Part shown: positions 60,480 through 64,000 of the stretch, piece by piece
Layout: each line of letters starts with the position of its first letter
How positions within the stretch are numbered: the stretch's first letter is position 1
From: Psettodes erumei
Lineage: Eukaryota; Chordata; Actinopteri; Pleuronectiformes; Psettodidae
Assembly: GCA_016785225.1 (NCBI GenBank)
Contig: JAFBJZ010000623.1
Location: forward strand, 1,650,501-1,714,500
Reading direction: 5' to 3'
DNA: 64,000 nt
Program-made: the position numbers and the translations under genes
Notes under the pieces: generated by a model
Seen by the model: the letters and a program-made list of their open reading frames with translations, nothing else
Told to the model about the DNA's origin: nothing
Database searches by the model: none

Positions 60480-61139
60480 TGTAACATAAGTTGAGTGGTA
60501 CTGAAACTACAGATGGGAGCGCTGAAGCCCTAATGAGGACTTCATTCAGCAGCGCCACCGCTGCATGTCCACCCAAGCACGCGGGGGGTACAGGAGCAGC
60601 TGCAACTGCAAAGAAGGAACCGCAGCGCGGTCGCCCGGAAGGAGTCGTGCTACCGCCCCCGTCGGACTCTGACGGCGACAGTCATCGAGGGGCGGGCTCT
60701 CCTGGAGTCTCCGCACCTCGTTATTGGTTGTAATGCGGGGATTGTATAACGTACGCATTATTTCGGGCATATTGTCTGAAAACGCGAAACAGGAGATATT
60801 GGAGTCGGATCTGAACCGAACTCTACTGTCCCGAGCATAATGGACCTGTGTAGCCCACGTCGTGCGGGACAAACATGATGCTTGTTGACTGATCAACCTT
60901 CGTCGACCACCGTCCAGAAAAGAAAAACGGTCTTCTTTTAGTATTTCCCAGGGAGGACGGAAGCAATCAACAAGGAGGAGAACCGCATTCCCTGTGCTGG
61001 CGAAGAAAGCCGAGATGTAATATCTTCGAAATCTGCTAAATCTGTTGAGTGATAACCATTATACAGACAAATGTAGCTGATAACTCACAAACGAAACCTG
61101 CCGGAGAAGCACTCAAGAGGAACACGGAGCCCTAACCTG
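60480..61139 (+). promoter_or_regulatory. CpG-rich promoter and first exon of a gene leaving the window
   Basis: From about 60,560 to 60,870 CpG dinucleotides are frequent (GCGCGGTCGCCCGG, GACGGCGACAG, GGGGCGGGC), in contrast to the CpG-poor surroundings. A GC box (GGGGCGGGC) lies near 60,690. Downstream, an exon-like stretch ends CCTAACCTG at 61,139 before a strong GTAAGG donor. It has no long frame starting with ATG, so it is probably 5' untranslated. No coding exon of this gene was found before the window ends. Confidence 0.55.
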
Positions 61140-64000
61140 GTAAGGAGCTCCGTAAAAGACTGGCTGCACAGAAGCATTAGCTGCTGGTTATCAATGCTAG
61201 CTAACATTGTGCTAGTCAGGCAGCTAGCTTGTTCCTCCCTGGACATCACCCATCAGTGTAAAATCATTTAACACGTTGCCTGAGTCACAGACCGTACTGC
61301 CGCTGTGGGTGTTTATGATTTTGTCGAGCCAAGTGCATCGTACCGTTTTCCTTGGGTCTGCTGCCCTCCGTCCCGGCTTGATAAAAGAACAGTACGAGAC
61401 ATTAACAAAACGAGGACAGGAGCAACACACAACTTCCAGGTGGTCACACACAGTCGTTTCCCATTGACAGGCATTTTAAATCATAGAATGGTATGAAATG
61501 CTCATCTCTGTCCAGATTATCCCAGAGAACAATACCTTAAATTTGTTAGAGAAGAGTTTGGTATTGTTGGTATAACCTGCTCCCAATTATTTCATAAAGC
61601 ACGGGATTTTTGATATCTCTGGTGTGCGAGTTAATTTCTCTAAATGGTTAATATATGCGTAGTTAGCTCTTATAAATAGACAGTCGTCATTGCTGAAATC
61701 CTACAACAAACATATAGTAGGTAATGGTTACATTATCATGGATCCTGCATCTCTGTTAACAAGGTACCTGTCCCTAGGCTTCTGAGTCATAATTCTGATG
61801 CTGCTGCTGAATGGGAAACTTAGACCTGTGACTTCACCTGGTATCCATCTGTGAGCAGTTGTAAGGCATACACACCCTGGCCACTTTATTTGGTGCACCT
61901 GTACAGTCTCATGTGAAGTCAAACAACTGTTCTCCCACAAATTCTAACCTTACAAAGTTTATAGATGCCAGTTTTATTACAACTTTCAGAGAGGTGTACA
62001 TTCATCGCATGGTAGAAATTCCTCTATATATATAAAATGTTTTTGTCTGTTAAATTTGTTTCTTATTCAAAAACATTTTGATTGATCCCCATTAATACAA
62101 GTAATGATTATAATGTTTCAGGTTTCCAGAATAATAAAAACAGCCATTTATAGAAAGAGACCACTGATAAGTAGTAAAATAGAGGCTACCTTACCCCTAC
62201 TTGGAGCCTACCCTACCTACACAATAATGTCTTATGATCTGTGGATTTTGAATTTCTGTAGTTATGTGGTTATATTTAGTACACTACTAAGGTAAAGTGA
62301 TATTTATGTTCTGATTTTGCAAGGTTTTGACCTGACTGTGTTGTTTTTTTTTTTTTTTTACCATCAACACCTAGAAAGTTGTTTTTGTACTTTTGGCTCT
62401 TGTTGAAACAAGACACCTGTCAGCTTTGTAATTCACTATAGTTTGATCAGTTCAAGACAAAATGGTGCACATATCACTGTTTAAACCTCTGCTCACTACA
62501 GTTACATCAGCTGGTTCAAGAAGCTGTAGTGGCCATTTGAAACTACACTCATACGGATGCGTTATTTCTTTCTTTACCATGTCACAAGTGTGCATCTGCA
62601 GTTAAGATATTTTCCTACACTGTAAGTCTGCAGCCATCAGTAGAGCAATTGTGCAAAATGTTATGTTAAGCTTTAATACATGTGCTGTCCTAATGGCTTT
62701 ACATCATATTGCCCCCACCTCCATCCCCACCTAACTCTGAAGCCCATGCCCAAGAAAGTAGTTCTTACCCAGTAGCATGTAGGTGACTAAGTCAAATGCC
62801 AGTGTTAAAACAGGCCATAATGGCCAGGACCATAGCAGAGTAAATGGCATGCCACAGCTTAACAGCAGTGGGCATGGGCATCAAAGAGACCAGTCTTCTT
62901 ATATGTCTACCCAGATAGTTTTGGTGAGGGATCATAATTTTCTGCAAGACAGTGTTAGCTTATGCCTTTGTGCCTACGTGCTACAAGGTATCCTGAATGT
63001 GCATATTATTTGCTTATGTGATTTTTCTGTTTGCATTGGTGTATGCTATAATAGCACTGCCAGCTCTTTTAGCAGCTAATCCTGGCTGTACCATTCTTGT
63101 TAAGGTCTGAGCAGTCGAGTACAGCTGCTGTCCATCCAAATTGGCACGAGTGCCCCTTTCACATTGAACGAAATCCCACCAAAACATTGCAAAATGTGAG
63201 TTCGCTTCAAGCCCCCCACTGCAGGCCAGCAAGAAACCAGTATCTGTGGAAACATGAGAGGATTTTGGCCTGAAAATACTAAAGGAGTAGAAATGGTGAG
63301 TGAGAAGAATAAAAGAGTAACTTTGAAACATACCCACTTGATATCTCATACTCAGACATGTAGCCTTAACACATATTCTGGAAACACTTCTTATCGCAGC
63401 TCAGCTGAAATGTAATTCACCACTTTGACAACTTCTTGAAGAGTTTACGTTACACTAGCATCAAATCCCTGACTGCTAACCACTCTCTTCCAGGTCCATT
63501 TTGTGTAGGGCTTTTACTTTTTCAAACTAATTCTAACGCAATCCATACATGGTACATATACCCCCCACTGAGTTTATGAGCATCTGATAAGAGTCTTTAG
63601 AATTAGTGTGGTGAAAATTATAGGCAGTAAGACCAGGTTGTACAGTGGCTGTACATTGTTTTCAGTGAATGAAGAGTGGTACTTTGATAAGCTCAGCGAA
63701 GCACCCAGTCTTTTTTCTTGAATGTGAAAATGCCATCTAGTGAGAGCAGCTGAGCTGAAGGATTGTTTCATTTCTCAAAGTGCTATTTAAGCATGCATCA
63801 CCATCTTGTTAAACAACACATCATTGCATAGAGCATCTTACGTGATCATACTGGCTTTGTGTCATGCTTATGCTTGGCTATGGTTGGCTATGGTATGGCT
63901 TGGTCTTTGATATCCGAGCATGATTTGTCAGTGTTGAGCAGTTGATCACTGATTGTTCCACAACTTGTTTATAACTGTGGTATTTGTTTTTAAGGGTAAC
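61140..64000 (+). other. Presumed first intron of the rightmost gene
   Basis: No coding exon recognised. AT-rich with a poly-T run at about 62,344-62,360. A minus-strand frame at 63,014-63,349 covers a locally GC-richer piece that may be repeat-derived but was not identified. Confidence 0.4.

Noticed and set aside
60491..60733. 80-codon frame over the CpG-rich region as a protein
   Set aside because: It begins at a TTG, not an ATG, and its composition is what GC-rich promoter DNA gives by chance.
1..64000. CRISPR arrays, bacterial operons or prophage
   Set aside because: Introns, polyadenylation signals, microRNAs and vertebrate gene families show this is vertebrate nuclear DNA; no regularly spaced direct repeats were seen.

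Overview
The window is nuclear DNA of a teleost fish, probably a percomorph. It is AT-rich, its genes have GT-AG introns and wide spacing, and it carries many (CA/GT)n microsatellites and teleost-type interspersed repeats. Only a few per cent is coding. I find four protein genes that look intact (spaca6, has1, a formyl-peptide/chemerin-type receptor and a C2H2 zinc finger gene), two microRNA hairpins, decayed duplicates of the receptor, a decayed trypsin-like gene, and retroelement debris. The right edge holds the CpG-rich first exon of a gene that continues outside the window.

Layout, left to right. 1-13,800: no protein gene, but two plus-strand microRNAs, a let-7 (about 5,965-6,062) and a miR-125a (about 11,915-11,996). 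13,829-17,771: spaca6 on plus, eight coding exons, 317 codons, a sperm membrane protein of the Izumo/SPACA6 class. 25,974-28,035: has1 on minus, four coding exons, 573 codons, hyaluronan synthase; its noncoding first exon and promoter lie near 28,870-29,160. 31,405-31,614: L2-type LINE tail. 31,997-32,395: two decayed trypsin-like exons on minus. 37,540-39,530: receptor gene on plus with a CRE/TATA promoter, a noncoding first exon and an intronless 377-codon reading frame. 41,978-44,850: two different broken copies of that receptor, one split by a mobile element. 45,052-47,345: wreck of a Ty3/Gypsy-type retrotransposon. 50,860-55,698: zinc finger gene with a noncoding first exon and one 641-codon coding exon. 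56,603-57,543: a short element with terminal inverted repeats. 60,480-61,139: CpG-rich promoter and noncoding exon.

The main biological message is order. Human 19q13.41, as I remember it, reads miR-99b/let-7e/miR-125a, SPACA6, HAS1 (opposite strand), then the FPR receptors. The same order and the same spaca6/has1 orientations are present here, so this is a conserved vertebrate block. Differences here are the roughly 5.9 kb between the two microRNAs, no miR-99/100 hairpin found by eye, and a let-7 with a changed tenth base. The genes do not form a pathway: fertilisation, matrix polysaccharide synthesis, chemoattractant sensing and nucleic-acid binding are separate jobs.

Exon boundaries were placed by hand from GT-AG sites and reading phase. 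Coding totals close exactly for spaca6 (954 nt) and has1 (1,722 nt). Family names and synteny come from remembered knowledge, not from a search.
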